NCBI GenBank assembly: GCA_029876055.1
Contig: CM056876.1
Location: 5,394,001-5,458,000 of the forward strand
From: Madurella fahalii
Lineage: Eukaryota > Ascomycota > Sordariomycetes > Sordariales
Length of the DNA stretch: 64,000 nucleotides
Direction of reading: 5' to 3'
Shown here: positions 1 through 12,547 of the stretch, piece by piece
Layout: each line of letters begins with the position of its first letter
How positions within the stretch are numbered: the first letter of the stretch is position 1
The notes under the pieces: model-generated
The model's database searches: none
What the model was told of the DNA's origin: nothing
The model's input: only the letters and a program-made list of their open reading frames with translations
Translations under genes and position numbers: made by a program

Positions 1-402
1 CGCTTCCCGGCCATGCGCTTCTTGTAGAAGACGCGTTCGCGGCGGGCGCGGATCTCGCTGATGCGCTCCATGGCCTTGAGCGTCTTGGCGAAGAGCTCGC
101 GGTCGTAGCGCACGGGCACGTTGCGCCGGGCCGCGAACTGTAGCGTGCTGTCCACCACCATCTCCTTGCCTGCGTTCTTGCGGTACGCCTTGGTCCACTT
201 AAGCTTGCGCGGGTTACGCTTCATCTTGAAATTCTTGTGGCATTTGGAGCGGCAGAAGCGGAAAGATTTGCCTAGGGCCGAGCTGATTAGTGTCTGTGTT
301 TGCCATGATTGTGGGAACAAACGAACCGTCATTTCGCATAAATGTAATGCCCTTGCTGGGCCACGCGGGCCTCCCGCAGAAAAAGCAGTTCTCGATACGC
401 AT
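1..402 (-). CDS. rlp24: Ribosome biogenesis protein Rlp24 (eL24-like), 3' part cut by the window edge
   Basis: Rlp24 is the eL24-related placeholder of pre-60S particles; it is exchanged for ribosomal protein eL24 in the cytoplasm after Drg1 ATPase action. The protein starts MRIENCFFCGRPAWPSKG at 402 and continues NDGKSFRFCRSKCHKNFKMK, giving the four-cysteine zinc finger (CxxC...CxxxC) of the family, then a long basic tail (KLKWTKAYRKNAGKEM, then ERISEIRARRERVFYKKRMAGK) running off the window. Exons are 402-327 and 271-<1; the 55-bp intron 272-326 has a GTTCGT donor and a CCCTAG acceptor and splits a glycine codon. The MRIxxC start and FRFCRSKCHKNFKMKRNPRK block are typical of Rlp24, not of cytosolic eL24. 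The C-terminus is not visible. Confidence 0.93.
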
Positions 403-1983
403 CTTGGGGCTGGGAAACCGACGGTCGTCTTGATGGGTTGCCGAAGGTTTTCTCAGCGCCTGCCCTCCACTTTTGGTTGATGCAGTTCTTGTCGAAAAAA
501 ATTGACCGCCTTTGCAGGACAGAAAAGAGTGGGGGCGGGGGATTGGATCCGTTATCGAAAATTCCCCTTAGTCAGCAAGTACTACCAGGGTTAGGGTATT
601 CTCACTTCGACCATTGTGTGGCCAACTCCCTTTCAGTAATGTACAGTACCATGAGCCTCAGCACAGACGTATCTTGTGTTGCCGTCAATTCATCCTGCCA
701 TGATTGGCACAGGCGTCTAAGTGTTGTCCTCGCATCTGCCACAAGCCTGTTTGCGAGGTCTTGGAGCTGTGAGTTGCTTGTGACCGTGTCAGCCCTCAAA
801 ATGGTGCCTAACCATTATTGGAATCATGTGACCGAAAGCCCATTCCACATTGTTGTTTGCTTCCGGACCCGATGTTGATGCCAAGGCTATACTTCGACAC
901 TAGCAGGGGCCTAATCCAGCGCTCTCCACTTCCTCGACTTGTGGGCTTGTATGGTTCCGGCTATGGGGCATTTTGAACCGCATTGCATGCCTCCCAAACG
1001 GACATGGGCCACTCTTGTGGCGGAGTTGCGATGAGACACTCTCGCGAGCGGGGGTTTTAAAGATGCCAAAACGAAGTTACCTGCTGATATCCCCATTCAC
1101 ACGATTGACTGCGGATGTTTGAAGCTTTACCGGTTATGATGGAACAGCCAGTTACGGGCCAGTCTCATGGATGTGTTTGTATTGCGCGAATCTGACCTGT
1201 GGTTTGTTCATTAGGAATCGCGACATCAACGTGTTAGGCGATCAGTCGCTCCACCAGCTCCACTGCACCGCGTAGGCGGGATCTGGGGAATGTGGAGCTT
1301 CACTGGGCCAAGAGGCCCACAGAGCCCATTACGTCCCGAGCACTAGCACACGACCAGACACTACCTTAATCAGACCAGTATCAAGATCGAGTGTCTAGAA
1401 TTACCTTGATGCTAAGTACTCTATTTTGTCACCTAAATCAAGTTGTATCCGGCCTTGCGCCCTGCAGTCTCCGGTGGCCTGGAACTGGTTGCCAGGGGGT
1501 GCAAGGCAGCGTTACTTCCCCGCCCTGGGCCTGCGCCGTGGCGCCATGTCGAGTCAGCGGAAGGAGTGTGAGAACAGAGTGACGTCCTGAATCAAACCAT
1601 GATTGGCGCTTGGATATTGTTGCAACGCCTTACCCCGCTTTGCACCGGCCACAACTGCCCGCTTGCACCACCTGGGGAAAGGTGCTGGAGGCAGTCCGTG
1701 GTTTTGAACCGACCAGCTGTTCGTTCCAATTGGCCCGCAGCTGTGACCAGGTGAATCCCCCAAACACGCATGGGACGCTCATCCTCCCATTCATAAAGGG
1801 GGCTGCCGGTCCCCCTCAGCTTCTCCTCTTTGTGCTACCCCAGACTCTCCAAACTCGTTGTTTGCCATCAACTACTATCAACAGCTCCAAGCTACTTGCT
1901 ATCAATCGAGACGCCTGCGCCTATCACCTCCATATCCTGCAACACAACACATTCGACAGACCAACAACGTCTCTAGAGTAGAG
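403..1983. other. Intergenic stretch, no gene seen
   Basis: This is the upstream region of rlp24 and the promoter side of the small gene at 2167. Short open frames occur, but none has splice-consistent extensions or recognisable motifs. A CT-rich tract near 1790-1850 fits a fungal core promoter for the gene on the right. Confidence 0.5.
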
Positions 1984-2111
1984 GTACGCAACACCCGGTC
2001 GTCTCTTTTACCCGCCTTGCCTTCCAGACTGTCTGGTTTAGGCATCTTGTCCCTTCCTCTCGCCGTCTAGTTTCGTCCATTTTACCGACTGTGCTAACAT
2101 CGAAGCTCCAG
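1984..2111 (+). other. Probable 5'-UTR intron of the small gene at 2167
   Basis: GTACGC donor at 1984, GCTAAC branch site at 2093-2098 and CCAG acceptor ending at 2111, 55 bases before the ATG at 2167. All three elements match the introns in neighbouring genes. Inferred from sequence only. Confidence 0.55.
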
Positions 2112-2166
2112 CATCACCCGCCTACTCGACAATTAACACCCTTAACAGTCCGTTCAACCCACCGAC

Positions 2167-2490
2167 ATGCCTGTCCGCATTCCCGCCGCGACCCGCACTG
2201 AGGTCTGGTGCATGGGCGCCGCCGGCGTCACCTCGTTGGCGCCCTTCTATCTGATGGCCCCCAGCGCCAACGACCGCCTCACCAAGCAGACGACTAAGTG
2301 GGCACCGCGCTGGGAGCGCAACATTACGTTCTTCAAGTCCCCCGCTGAGAGGGGCATCAACCGGATCACACCTCCTATCGAAAGGGCTGTCCACCGGCTC
2401 GAAAACAGGCTTCCCTTGGAGAGGGCAGCCAAGGGAGTCGACAGGAGCATCAGGAAGAACCTCGACCGCCTAGGGATCAAGCATACCTAA
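2167..2490 (+). CDS. Small conserved fungal membrane protein, function unknown
   Basis: A 107-residue single-exon protein starting MPVRIPAATRTEVW. Residues about 12-32 (VWCMGAAGVTSLAPFYLMAP) form one hydrophobic, possibly membrane-spanning segment. A basic, helical, arginine-rich remainder (TKWAPRWERNITFF, then repeated ER/RL heptad-like segments) ends in GIKHT. The short hydrophobic N-terminus with a basic helical body would suit an inner mitochondrial or ER membrane protein, but no family could be assigned. Support for a real gene comes from uniform coding character, the CT-rich promoter and the well-formed 5'-UTR intron at 1984-2111. The start is the first ATG after that intron. Confidence 0.7.
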   Translation: MPVRIPAATRTEVWCMGAAGVTSLAPFYLMAPSANDRLTKQTTKWAPRWERNITFFKSPAERGINRITPPIERAVHRLENRLPLERAAKGVDRSIRKNLDRLGIKHT

Positions 2491-3723
2491 GTGAACATCG
2501 GTGGCACATGGACGTTAGGAATGTGGATGCATGAGGAACATCGCTGTTAGCACGACCCCAGTTCCTTGACACCCTGTACATATTACCCGAAGCATGTTTT
2601 GGTCTCTGCCTGATGGGTTGCGATGATTTATGTGCCTTGGGAAGGCAAATCCCTATAACGTCCTGGGCTGTGATGGATCGCTATTAGGCGAACCGACACC
2701 AACCGGGCGAAGGCAGACCTAGGCATACGCTCTCGAAACACAGTAGCTAGTCATATCTGTAGCATATCTTGACTACCTTAGACGGGCGAATAGAATGGCG
2801 CGTCGTTGAACGGATCAGCAACCTAGTTGGCGGAAAATGGGATCGTAAACTTCACCCGTAGCTCCCTGTTCCCGCCGGTACTAAATGACTGAATACTCTT
2901 TGTGGCTCCCGGCTTGAGGTCTCATCTATGCGCCGACAACCGAATAGACGACGTATTTCTGCGCCTCATATTTTATCTCACCATCAACTGTATTAGGATG
3001 AAGCGGAACGGATCAACGCTACCAGGTCACCAGTAGAGGACAGCGGGAAGGAGAAGAAAGGTGCATAAGGAATGACCTCCGGAGTGATGCGTCATGAGAA
3101 ATGCGCACAGCAGCTAATGTGGCAGTTTCGATGTTAACGGTCTGAATTTAAATAACGGCACTAAGTCATCCACATCAGTCACGTCCAGCATTCGTCACTA
3201 CCGCAGCCAACAGCACTTTAGTGGACGGGACCAGTTTCCTAAAATACCCAGTGTTTCACGGCCTTAACCCGCGGCGGACAAGGACATGACGGTGATTTGG
3301 CGTATCGAACGAACCCGCGTACCTCTTTCCAGTCATAGATCCTTTGAGTCCCATTGTGTGATATTAGTACGAATGGGGCATGGCGGTTAAACGTATATGA
3401 GGCCCTATTATCAATGGTCGTCTAACACATCTGGCGAAACATGCGATTTAGTTCGGCTCCATTCCCACCGTTTGAGGAATGCCCATTATTACCTGTTAGA
3501 GCTCGGCATGTCGAGTTTTCATGCAAAGCCGGTTAATTCTGCGGCAGCTCCATGTGAAGATGTCCTCCTAAATATTAGAATGCGATGTGAACGAATATCT
3601 ATGGCAGGTCTGATCTACAATTATTAACAATATGATGACATCTCGCCGCCCTTCTCGTTTTTCTAGGTGCCGACATAGTGATGTCTGACTAGTGGGGAAG
3701 GCACTCCAATGGCCTCATCGTAC
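2491..3723. other. Non-coding or decayed stretch
   Basis: Stop codons are frequent in all six frames and no domain was recognised. With the GT32 pseudogene to its right, this looks like a decayed accessory island between conserved genes. No transposon terminal repeats were seen by eye. Confidence 0.4.
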
Positions 3724-4640
3724 CTAAGTAAGTATAACGGACGCCGCTAAGGCGTAGCCAGAGGTGACCAATGCATCCCCAACCAATTTGGCTCTAAGAG
3801 CTCTTGTATGTCCCGGAACGTAGTGTTGAACGCCTCGCCCATGCTCTTCAGAGTACCTCGCGTGAATCGCCTTGGGCCGGTGGCATCGACCACGTCCCCG
3901 ACAATCTCAAGAGTCAATCCCTCAGCGGTGACATCCTTCTCTCTCATTATGTCCCGGAACGGCTGTAGAATGTCTTAGACAACTGTCCATATGTGCGGTG
4001 AGTTTGGTTTGGCCATTATGACCCATGTCTCAAACTGACGGACACAGTCATCGCTCCAACCGACACCGAGCTCCCGGCTTAAGACAATGCTAGCGTCTCT
4101 TTCGTATTGCGGGGTGTCCATTTTACTGATAAGCACCTCGCAGGAGACATCGAGATCAAAGTAGATGCCTCCGTTAGCGAAGAGGAGAAGGTATCGTAGA
4201 ATGTGAGCCTTCAAAATGGGGACTGGTTCCATCTCGGGCATTGTCAACAAAACGGGAAGCTTCAGTTGGCAGGGTAACATGTATCAGCCAGAGGTACAAG
4301 CCAGTGAGGTCGAGATAGATCTCAACGAGCTCAGGATGGGACGGCCCGAACTTGTTCTGAACGTAGCCGTCGGCAGATGATTTCGTCATGAACTCAACGT
4401 CGTAGCCCGTATTGTTACCGATGCAGCTTTCGGTCCGTTATCAAGTACCGTGGTTCAGACCGCTAGGCCCGAGCTTATACTACAGTTTTTCGCGCATCGT
4501 TATACCACAGTCCTTTGGGTGACGTTGAGGGAGGCGACTGGGTTAGGCGGCCGCTGGTGACCAGCGCCCGCCCCGGTACCAGAAACTGCACACTAAAAAA
4601 GAGGAGAAGAAAATCAGAAACAGTACGGCGAGCGTGATGA
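3724..4640 (-). pseudogene. GT32-type (Gly_transf_sug, DxD) glycosyltransferase pseudogene
   Basis: Reading leftwards, the relic shows a type-II signal-anchor-like segment at about 4640-4550 (FRFITLAVLFLIFFSSFLV), a catalytic start (GYDVEFMTKSSADGYVQNKF, about 4415-4345), then VPILKAHILRYLLLFANGG followed by IYFDLDVSCE with the DxD metal site, the FETWVIMAKPNSPH block, and VTAEGLTLEIVGDVVDATG. This order matches GT32 proteins such as Och1/Sur1-like mannosyltransferases. Breaks: stop codons between the anchor and the catalytic part, an in-frame TAA at 3977-3975 where homologs read through, and a one-base frameshift near 3781-3784, after which GDALVTSGYALAAS continues in another frame. A plausible intron (about 74 bp, GTACCT donor) lies between the YLDLT and VPILKA parts. 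The gene is probably dead. Confidence 0.8.
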
Positions 4641-6068
4641 ACCGGAAGACACTAGGATATGCCAAAGGATTGGTGCACAAATTGCATAGCTGCCGGCGCT
4701 GCTGTTATCTAGAACTGCATGATCTATCATGATTTAGAGGAGGAGTTGATAGGTTTCAACTTAATCAACGGTAAGCTCCAGGTGGTCGAGAGGCCGAAGT
4801 GCGAGTGGCACGAAGCACGGTAGAGCCAAGGTCACTGATGATGGGGCCAGGACAGACCCGACAACTTGGTCGGCCACCAGGTTATTGGCCGAAGCCAATG
4901 AGCACCTTACATGCGACCACCAAAGCGCACTTATGGGCTTAGAGTCAAGTTGATTAAGACGGGACTAAGGCTGACGATGTGGTTGTAAGCGCCGACCTAC
5001 ACTCGACTGCGCCACAAGCCTACAACCACTGCACCTGAAAGCAGCATTCTCCTAGATTCAAGCTGGTATGGATAAGATGCGAACGCAGTAGTTCCGAACA
5101 TAATGCCCACGCCCTCGAGGCACTCGGCCTTAATCTCCCATGTTTCATCATCGCCACCGTCCTTTTGCTCCCTTTGACACTAAAACGTCCGTCGTCCGTA
5201 TTTGCAATATATAATACCGTATCACTAATAATCTACCGTGCGTCTTTTACAAGCTGTCGGGTAGCTTTTGAAGCACGAATAGCTGGCGCGAAGTTTACTC
5301 ACCTGCTGGCGATGTGAGGGAAAAGAATGGTAACATTAATTGACAGCGGCCACCCGAGGTTGCGTTTAGGGAAGATTCTCCGGAGTTGATGTGTGGAGTT
5401 GCTATTGCTCTTTGAGTTGCAGGTTCCTGAACCTGAATCCATGAACGCTATTCGGGACGTTCACTGTGCTATATACACTAGCAAAAGATGATATTTCCAG
5501 TCTCACATGCTCCTCGTGTGTGTTCTACACTTAGGAATCCGGCGTTGAGCAGATTGACCAATGAGGAGGTTAATAGAGATAATGTGGGTCACGCCCGGGG
5601 GGTCATTGCCAGCTGCTTGCCAGTTGAATGGCTTATTGAGCAGGGCAATTAAGGTGCTGACTGGCGTTGAGCTAGTGCGGCGAACAATGCCAACAATTGG
5701 ATGCCTCTGACGTTGTGGGAGGTTGGAGGTTGGAGGTGATGTGTGAACTGAATGCTCGGAAGCAAACACGATCACGCCAAGATTTGGTGGTTGTGGTCAA
5801 TGAGACAAGATGAGGACATGCGGGGCAATACTGGGATATAACTTGACCGCTGGCACTAAAAGAGCGCTTGGTCGTACCCAGTACTTGCGTAATGCCCAGC
5901 CGGATGCGACCCTTATTGTGCTGACGCATCCGGTTGCCGGCGGGGAGTGCGGGTATCGGGGCCAACCAACGGCCGCTCCGCCTGATACAGGACCGTTTGC
6001 AAAACCATGCAACTTGCATTGTCTGAGCGAACTGTCAACCAAACTGGACCTCAGAAAGCCTAGGCGCC
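4641..6068. other. Intergenic stretch, no gene seen
   Basis: No recognisable coding segment. It continues the decayed island left of kei1. Overlapping short open frames near 5500-6050 on both strands show no family motif. Confidence 0.45.
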
Positions 6069-6929
6069 ATGGCCGCTAGCAAGATGTCACCGTCACAAGC
6101 TTCGTGGCTTCGGCTGCCCTGTCCCAAGGTGAGTGCCGTGCCTTAGCGTCCTGTCAAATTCCGAGTCGTTGTCGCTGACAAAGCTTTGCGCCAGTCCTTC
6201 TTCGGCCTCATGTCCCTCCAGACGGGTACCGAGTTGATATCGCTTGCGCTGGTCTTCAACAAAGCGACGGGCCTCTACGGTGTTCTCACGCTCCTTACGG
6301 GCTACTCGCTCTCGGCATTGCAGGTATCGGCGTACCTTGGCTCGGTCTTCGTCCTTGCGGTGCTCGCCTTCTGCATCCCGCACATTCGATCGCAGAGCCC
6401 ACTCCACAACCTTGTTCTCGCATGGGTTTACGCTCTAGACACTGTCATAAGTGCCGCCTACACTGCCGCTTTCGCGACGAGCTGGTACCACACCGTCATC
6501 CACGAGCCTAGAGGCCCTGCCAGCGCTGAGGAAGTCGCGGGGTCGCTGGACGACGGTCATGTGCAACGCGACGTTAACCAGGCGGCACAGATCAGGGCTG
6601 CCGGCGGTGTTCAGGATATAGCGGCGAGCATGGTCCTCGTTGTCGCTTTTACACTCATCCGGGGCTATTTCAGTTTCGTCATCATGTCGTTCGCTCGGAT
6701 GGTCCTTCTACGCTTCGTTGACGAGAGGATGGGCGAGACAGAACGGGATAACCCGACAGGAGTAGCTCCGGATCCTTTCGCTGTAGGCGCTCCGCTTGGC
6801 GACGGATGGAAGGGTAGGCTGGGACGATGCATGGTTTCGGTTGGGAGAGGGTATTGGCTGGGAGGGAAGAGAGAGGACGAAGAGTGGGCGCGAGATGTTA
6901 GTTCCAAAATCGGGAACAGTAGGCGGTGA
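6069..6929 (+). CDS. kei1: Inositolphosphorylceramide synthase subunit Kei1
   Basis: Kei1 is the regulatory subunit that holds the IPC synthase Aur1 in the medial Golgi for sphingolipid synthesis. Exon 1 is 6069-6128 and exon 2 is 6195-6929; the 66-bp phase-0 intron runs from GTGAGT to GCCAG with a CTGAC branch site. The spliced protein has 264 residues. The junction reads RLPCPK/SFFGLMSLQTG, followed by a TM-rich region with SLALVFNKATGLYGVLTLLTG, IPHIRSQSP and YALDTVISAAYTAAF, all characteristic of Kei1. A later hydrophobic segment ends in GYFSFVIMSFARMVL before a hydrophilic cytosolic tail. An alternative in-frame start is at 6084. Confidence 0.92.
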
Positions 6930-7743
6930 ATATGCCGCAGTGGGGGGCCGGTGGCCGAACAAGCCACATTATTGATCGTGATTAGCATATTCTTTGCACG
7001 TGCAGCATTCCGGTTGCATGGGTGGCGGCGTTTTGCATCTTTATCTGGGCCTGGCTTGAACATGGGGATCGGAGAATGTATTTCGTATCAGAGACAGTTT
7101 ACTCGCTTGTCGGTAAAATTGTAGGCCAGTGGCGCATGGAAGTGGAAGATTTTGCCAAACCTTCCTCGGAGGGGTCGTGCGTGGGTTGACAGGTGTGTCA
7201 CCATCCTTCCCCCCCACTGCAGTGGGTTAAATAAATAGGCCCGGTGTGGGCAAGTGTAAGAAGCAAGACCCTTCCCAGAGTACCGACCTTCGTCCCGGTC
7301 CCAGGGATGTCGGACGAGGAACTCGGGGCGAGAACGCAAAGCTCCGAGAGAAAGCCGCCTAACGGAATTGGCTGGGGCGTTCGCAAGTATTTGTTAGCGC
7401 AGCTTGGAGTCACGGACCGATGCTCGACTGCTGCGAACTCCTGACAAAGCGCCGTTGAAATCCCACGCTTGCAATTCGCTGGATGATCTGGGGTTCTGGG
7501 CAAAACCCGGGATGCGAGGCACTAGGGCGATCACGCAATCGCTCACGTCAACTGCCCGCTTACCATCAGAGAGAAATTTGGGAGTGCTGCGGGGCCGATA
7601 TAGGGCCTTTAATTGACCTGCCTCCGGCTTCTGGACCGTACATAAAGCTCCTGCGTCTGTGAAGGCGAAAAGACGGCTGTTGTGCGATGCTGCTCTCTCT
7701 CCTGTCGCTCCCTTTCTGCTTCTAAGCCACAGCGATAGCAGAA
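6930..7743. other. Intergenic region, promoter of the sulfite reductase gene
   Basis: No coding segment was recognised. The last 120 bases before 7744 are CT-rich, as in fungal promoters. No sulfur-regulator (CYS3-type) palindrome was found by eye. Confidence 0.4.
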
Positions 7744-10700
7744 ATGTCCAATGTCAAGCTAAGAACGCCCGAAGAGGCCGGTGAGTTGCCCTGCCCCGCT
7801 GCCCGCTAGGCCTGTCGCTGCCTCCTCCGAGAACCGTGCCCCGCATCCGCCGTCATGCTCAGCACGCTTCTTCGATTTCGAGCCAAATGGCTGCATGCGC
7901 AGTGCCAATTGATTTGCATCTACTGACAGGGTGCATAATGTAGTCGCGAGAATCGCGTACCTCGCGAGTGACGTGCTTGTCTCTGTCCAGCCGTCGCTGG
8001 CCTCGGATTCCGAGTTCTCGAGCCACCTGAAGAAGCTCGCGGCCGCAAAGACGGCGAGCCTAGTTGCAACAACCAGCGATGCCGTGCCCGAGATCCAGCC
8101 CGTGAGGCACAACACGGACCCGCTGCTGTCCGTGTTCACACCCATCCGCTCCGGCCGCCTCGTCTCGGTGACGACGACGACGGGCATTCTGCTGCCTTCG
8201 GTTGCCCACCTGTATAAGCTCGCAAACCTGCCCGTGGTCATCCATGTTGCCCTGGGGCCGAAGAGCTTCCCCGACTACTCGGCCATAACGTCAATTCGTA
8301 ACTCGGGGTGGACGTTCCTGCAGTCGTGGTCACTTCATGAGGCTCAAGATATTGCATTGACGGCCCACGCCCTGGCTGTCCGCTCCGGCAAGGGCGTCAT
8401 CCACTTCTTCGACCCCGCCTCTAGCGCCGGCGATGAGCCCATCGAGGCCGTAAGCGTCGATGTTGCTCGCAGTGTTTTGAACATGGACAACGTGCGGAGA
8501 TTCCAGTCTGCGCCGATTGCTGGTTCTAGTATCTACGCCGACGACGGCCGCGTCGCCGTTGCGTCCGAGCAGCCGGAGCCCCTGACGGCCCGGAACATTG
8601 TGGTCAACGGCGTGTCAGCCAGCGAGGTGGAGGTTGCGTCCACCACCGAGACATCCCAGATATCCTCAAAGTCTAGCCAACAGAGTGCGACCAGCTCGCC
8701 CCCTAGCCCCTCCACTGCGACGACCATCGACGCCGTGGCGCCGCTTGTCACCTCCGAGGACATCTATAAATACGTGACCTCGGTATGGTCGCAGCTCAGC
8801 GAGCTTGTTGGGAGGCAGTATAGCCCGTTCGAGTGGAAAGGACCCGCCAATACCGAGAGCTGCCTCTTCCTTTTTGGATCTGATGTGACCCTCTTCTCAG
8901 ATGCCATCGCCAATGCGCAGGCGGGCGATTCATTTGCTAATGCGGGACTGATCGTCCCAAGGCTATACCGGCCGTGGCTGGGGGCAAAACTACTCGAAGC
9001 TATCCCCAAATCCGTGAAGCGAGTCGCAGTCCTCGAGCAGGTGTCGAGGAAAACAACGAAGTGGGGCCCGATCCTCATCGATGTCCTCACTTCGGTCAAG
9101 AGCGCTGTTGGCGGTGTTGAGGCCATTGTTGGCCACCAGCTGGGCTACATCTCCAAGGAAACCGTCGACCAAGCGCTCCGCGGCGTCTTCCAGAACCTGG
9201 CATCTGACAAGCCGGTCCAGAACCTCGAAGTTGGCGAGCGGGAAGCCCCGCCGCAACCATCGGATAGCCTGGAAAAGCCGAAACTCGAGACCGCATATAC
9301 GAAAATTCTCGACCAGCTTTTCGGTACTCGGGCGTACATTGCCAACTCTCTTGATTCGGACAATGCCGGCGTTTCCGCCTCTATCGCCGCCACTCCCGAG
9401 TACGGTTTCGGATCTCTCCTCGCGAGGAAAGAACGCAGGCAAAAATTCGTCGGGGAGGTGAAGCAGGCAGTTAGCGCAGGTCAGTTCCTGACCGAAGTCC
9501 CCAAGCGTTCGTTGGCCAAGTGGCTGGCTAGCGCGGAGGATGTCAAGAAGTCGGAGGAGGCTGCTGAGGACGTCGTCTCGAAACTTACCCTCGACAACTC
9601 GAGGCTCTCGCGGTCGCTGCTGCAGAACAAGCATTTCTTCCGCAAGCAGTCGCTTTGGCTCGTCGGCTCTGATGCTTGGGCGTACGATCTCGGAAACTCG
9701 GGCGTCCACCAAGTCCTAGCCTCGGGTGAAAACGTCAACATGCTCATCATCGACTCGACTCCCTATTCGGAGCGGGCCGCAGCCGACGCGAACCGCAGGA
9801 AGAAGGACATCGGCCTGTATGCCATGAACTTTGGCAACGCCTATGTTGCGTCAACGGCTGTCTACAGCTCCTATACGCAGGTCCTCCAGGCCATGGACGA
9901 GGCCGACAAGTTCAACGGCCCCTCGATCGTCCTGGCTTATCTTCCATACTTTGGGGAGCACGACTCGCCCCTGACCGTCCTCCAGGAGACCAAGAAGGCC
10001 GTCGACCTCGGGTACTGGCCTCTCTACCGCTGGAACCCTGACAATGAGAAGAAAGGCGAGCCCAACTTCTCCCTCGACTCGGAGCGGATCAAGAAGGAAC
10101 TGAAGGAGTTCCTCGACAGAGACAACCAGCTCACACAGCTGATGCGAAGAGATCCCCAATTCGGCGCTGCCCTGTCTGAGGATTTCGGAACCGAGATTCG
10201 TGCGCAGCAGAAGAGGAAAGCCAAGGATGCATACAATCAGCTGCTGGAGGGCCTGTTCGGCGCGCCGCTTACCATCTTGTTCGCCTCTGATAATGGCAAC
10301 GCAGAGTCCCTGGCGAAGCGACTTGGAACCAGAGGCAGAGCCCGTGGCCTCAAGACGACGGTCATGGCTATGGAGGACTATCCGGTTGAGGACCTGCCGA
10401 CTGAGGAGAACATCGTCTTTATCACTTCGACGGCCGGGCAGGGTGAGTTCCCGCAGAACGGCAAGCCTTTCTGGGATGCGATCAAGGACAGCACAGAGCT
10501 CGACCTAGCTTCTGTCAGGTTCTCCGTCATGGCCCTGGGAGACAGCCACTACTGGCCCAGGAAAGAGGACAGGGTGTACTATAACAAGCCCGGAAAGGAC
10601 CTCGACAGGGTGCTTACCAACTTTGGCGCCACCCGGCTGGCGGATATCGGGCTCGGCGATGACCAAGATCCGGATGGGTACCAGACAGGCTACCAAGAAT

Positions 10701-12547
10701 GGGAGCCCAAGCTGTGGGAAGCGCTCGGCGTGGCCAACGTTGAAGGTCTTCCGGATGAGCCGCCGCCGATCACCAACGAGGACATCAAACTCGCGTCCAA
10801 CTACCTACGCGGCACCATCGCCGAGGAGCTCAAGGACACGTCGACGGGTGCAATTTCGGCAGCCAACCAGCAGTTGACCAAATTCCATGGCACGTATATG
10901 CAGGACGACCGAGACATCCGCGACGAGCGCAAGGCCCAAGGGCTGGAGCCGGCCTACTCGTTCATGATCCGCTGCAGGTTGCCTGGTGGTGTCTCGACAC
11001 CAAAGCAATGGATTCAGATGGACGACATCAGCACGCAGCTCGGAAACGAGACCATGAAGCTCACCACCCGGCAAACGTTCCAGTTCCATGGTGTCGTCAA
11101 GGGCAAGCTCAAGCCCGCCATGCAGGCCATCAACCGCGCTCTCATGACCACGATTGCCGCGTGCGGCGACGTTAACCGCAACGTCATGTGCAGCCCGCTC
11201 CCATCGCAGTCCCAGTACCACCGTGAGGTGCACGCCTGCTCCCAGAAGATCAGCGATCACCTCCTTCCGGCGACGTCGGCGTACCACGAAATCTGGCTGA
11301 CGGACGACGATGACAAGAAGACGCAGGTTGCTGGCGACGCGGTGCAGGATTTTGAGCCGCTGTACGGTCCTACGTACCTCCCCCGCAAGTTCAAGATCTC
11401 GATTGCCATCCCGCCGCACAACGACGTGGACGTGTACGCACACGACATTGGCCTCGTTGCCATCAAGGGCAGCGACGGACACCTCGAGGGCTTCAACCTG
11501 ATGGTTGGCGGCGGCATGGGCGCTACGCACAATAACAAGAAGACGTACCCGCAGACTGGCCGGATGCTCGGATTTGTCAAGACGGCCGACGTGCACATTG
11601 CGTGCGAGAAGGTCATGCTGGTGCAGCGCGACTTTGGCGACCGCAAGAACCGCAAGCACGCCAGGCTCAAGTACACGGTCGATGACCTGGGCGTCGACGT
11701 GTTCAAGGGCAAGGTGGAGGAGTACTGGGGACAGCAGTTTGAGCCTGCGCGGCCCTTCCACTTTGACAGCAACATCGACATGTTCGGGTGGACCAAGGAC
11801 GAGACGGGCATGAACCACTTCACCTTCTTCATCGAGAACGGGCGCATCGAGGACACGGCCGACTTCCGCATGAAGACGGGCCTGCGCGAGATTGCCAAGG
11901 TGCACAAGGGCGAATTCCGGCTGACGCCCAATCAGCACCTGATCCTGAGCAATGTGGCCGACGAGGACGTGCCGGCTATGAAGGCGCTCATGGCTGAGTA
12001 CAAGCTGGACAATGTGCAGTTCTCGGGACTACGGCTCAGCTCGTCAGCCTGCGTGGCGTTCCCGACGTGCGGGCTGGCCATGGCGGAGAGCGAGCGCTAC
12101 CTGCCGGTACTGATCTCCAAGCTCGAGGCCTGCCTGGAGGAGAACGGGCTGCGACAGGACTCGATCGTCATGCGCATGACGGGCTGCCCTAACGGGTGCG
12201 CGCGGCCGTGGCTTGCCGAGGTGGCCTTTGTCGGCAAGGCGTACGGCGCGTACAACATGTACCTGGGCGGCGGCTACCACGGGCAGCGGCTGAACAAGCT
12301 GTACCGGTCAAGCATCAAGGAGGACGAGATCCTGGCCATCATGAAGCCGATGCTCAAGCGGTACGCGACGGAGCGGAACGAGGGCGAGCACTTTGGCGAC
12401 TGGACGATCCGGGCCGGCATTATCAACGAGACCAAAGATGGCCGGGACTTCCACGAAGGGGTGAGTGTGTCTTGACAGCTGCGTCCATGCCATGCCCTGC
12501 TAACTGACATGGGACAGGTCGCCGAAGAGGAATCGGATGAGGAGTGA
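7744..12547 (+). CDS. met5: Sulfite reductase [NADPH] beta subunit (siroheme/4Fe-4S hemoprotein)
   Basis: It reduces sulfite to sulfide for cysteine and methionine synthesis, with electrons from the Met10-type flavoprotein alpha subunit. Exons: 7744-7780, 7944-12460 and 12518-12547; 1527 residues. Intron 1 (163 bp) has a GTGAGT donor, a TACTGAC branch and a TGTAG acceptor, restoring RTPEEA/VARIAYLASD. Intron 2 (57 bp) joins FHEG/VAEEESDEE. Domains in order: N-terminal pyruvate-ferredoxin-oxidoreductase-like region (about 1-700), flavodoxin-like domain (about 785-940; LTILFASDNGNAESLAKRLG, STAGQGEFP), then duplicated sulfite-reductase ferredoxin-like and siroheme domains. The cluster ligands are visible as C1382-x5-C1388 and C1427-x3-C1431 (SACVAFPTC, TGCPNGC). 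Length and architecture match fungal Met5. Confidence 0.96.

Noticed and set aside
5672..6042. Overlapping open frames on both strands before kei1
   Set aside because: Proline/serine-rich chance frames without motifs.
7930..7943. CAG acceptor at 7927-7929 for met5 intron 1
   Set aside because: It gives an immediate in-frame stop; the TAG acceptor at 7941-7943 restores the conserved EEA/VARIAYLASD with a good branch-site distance.
10805..11938. Long minus-strand open frame opposite met5
   Set aside because: Antisense shadow of the strongly conserved sulfite reductase coding region; composition follows the codon bias of the plus strand.
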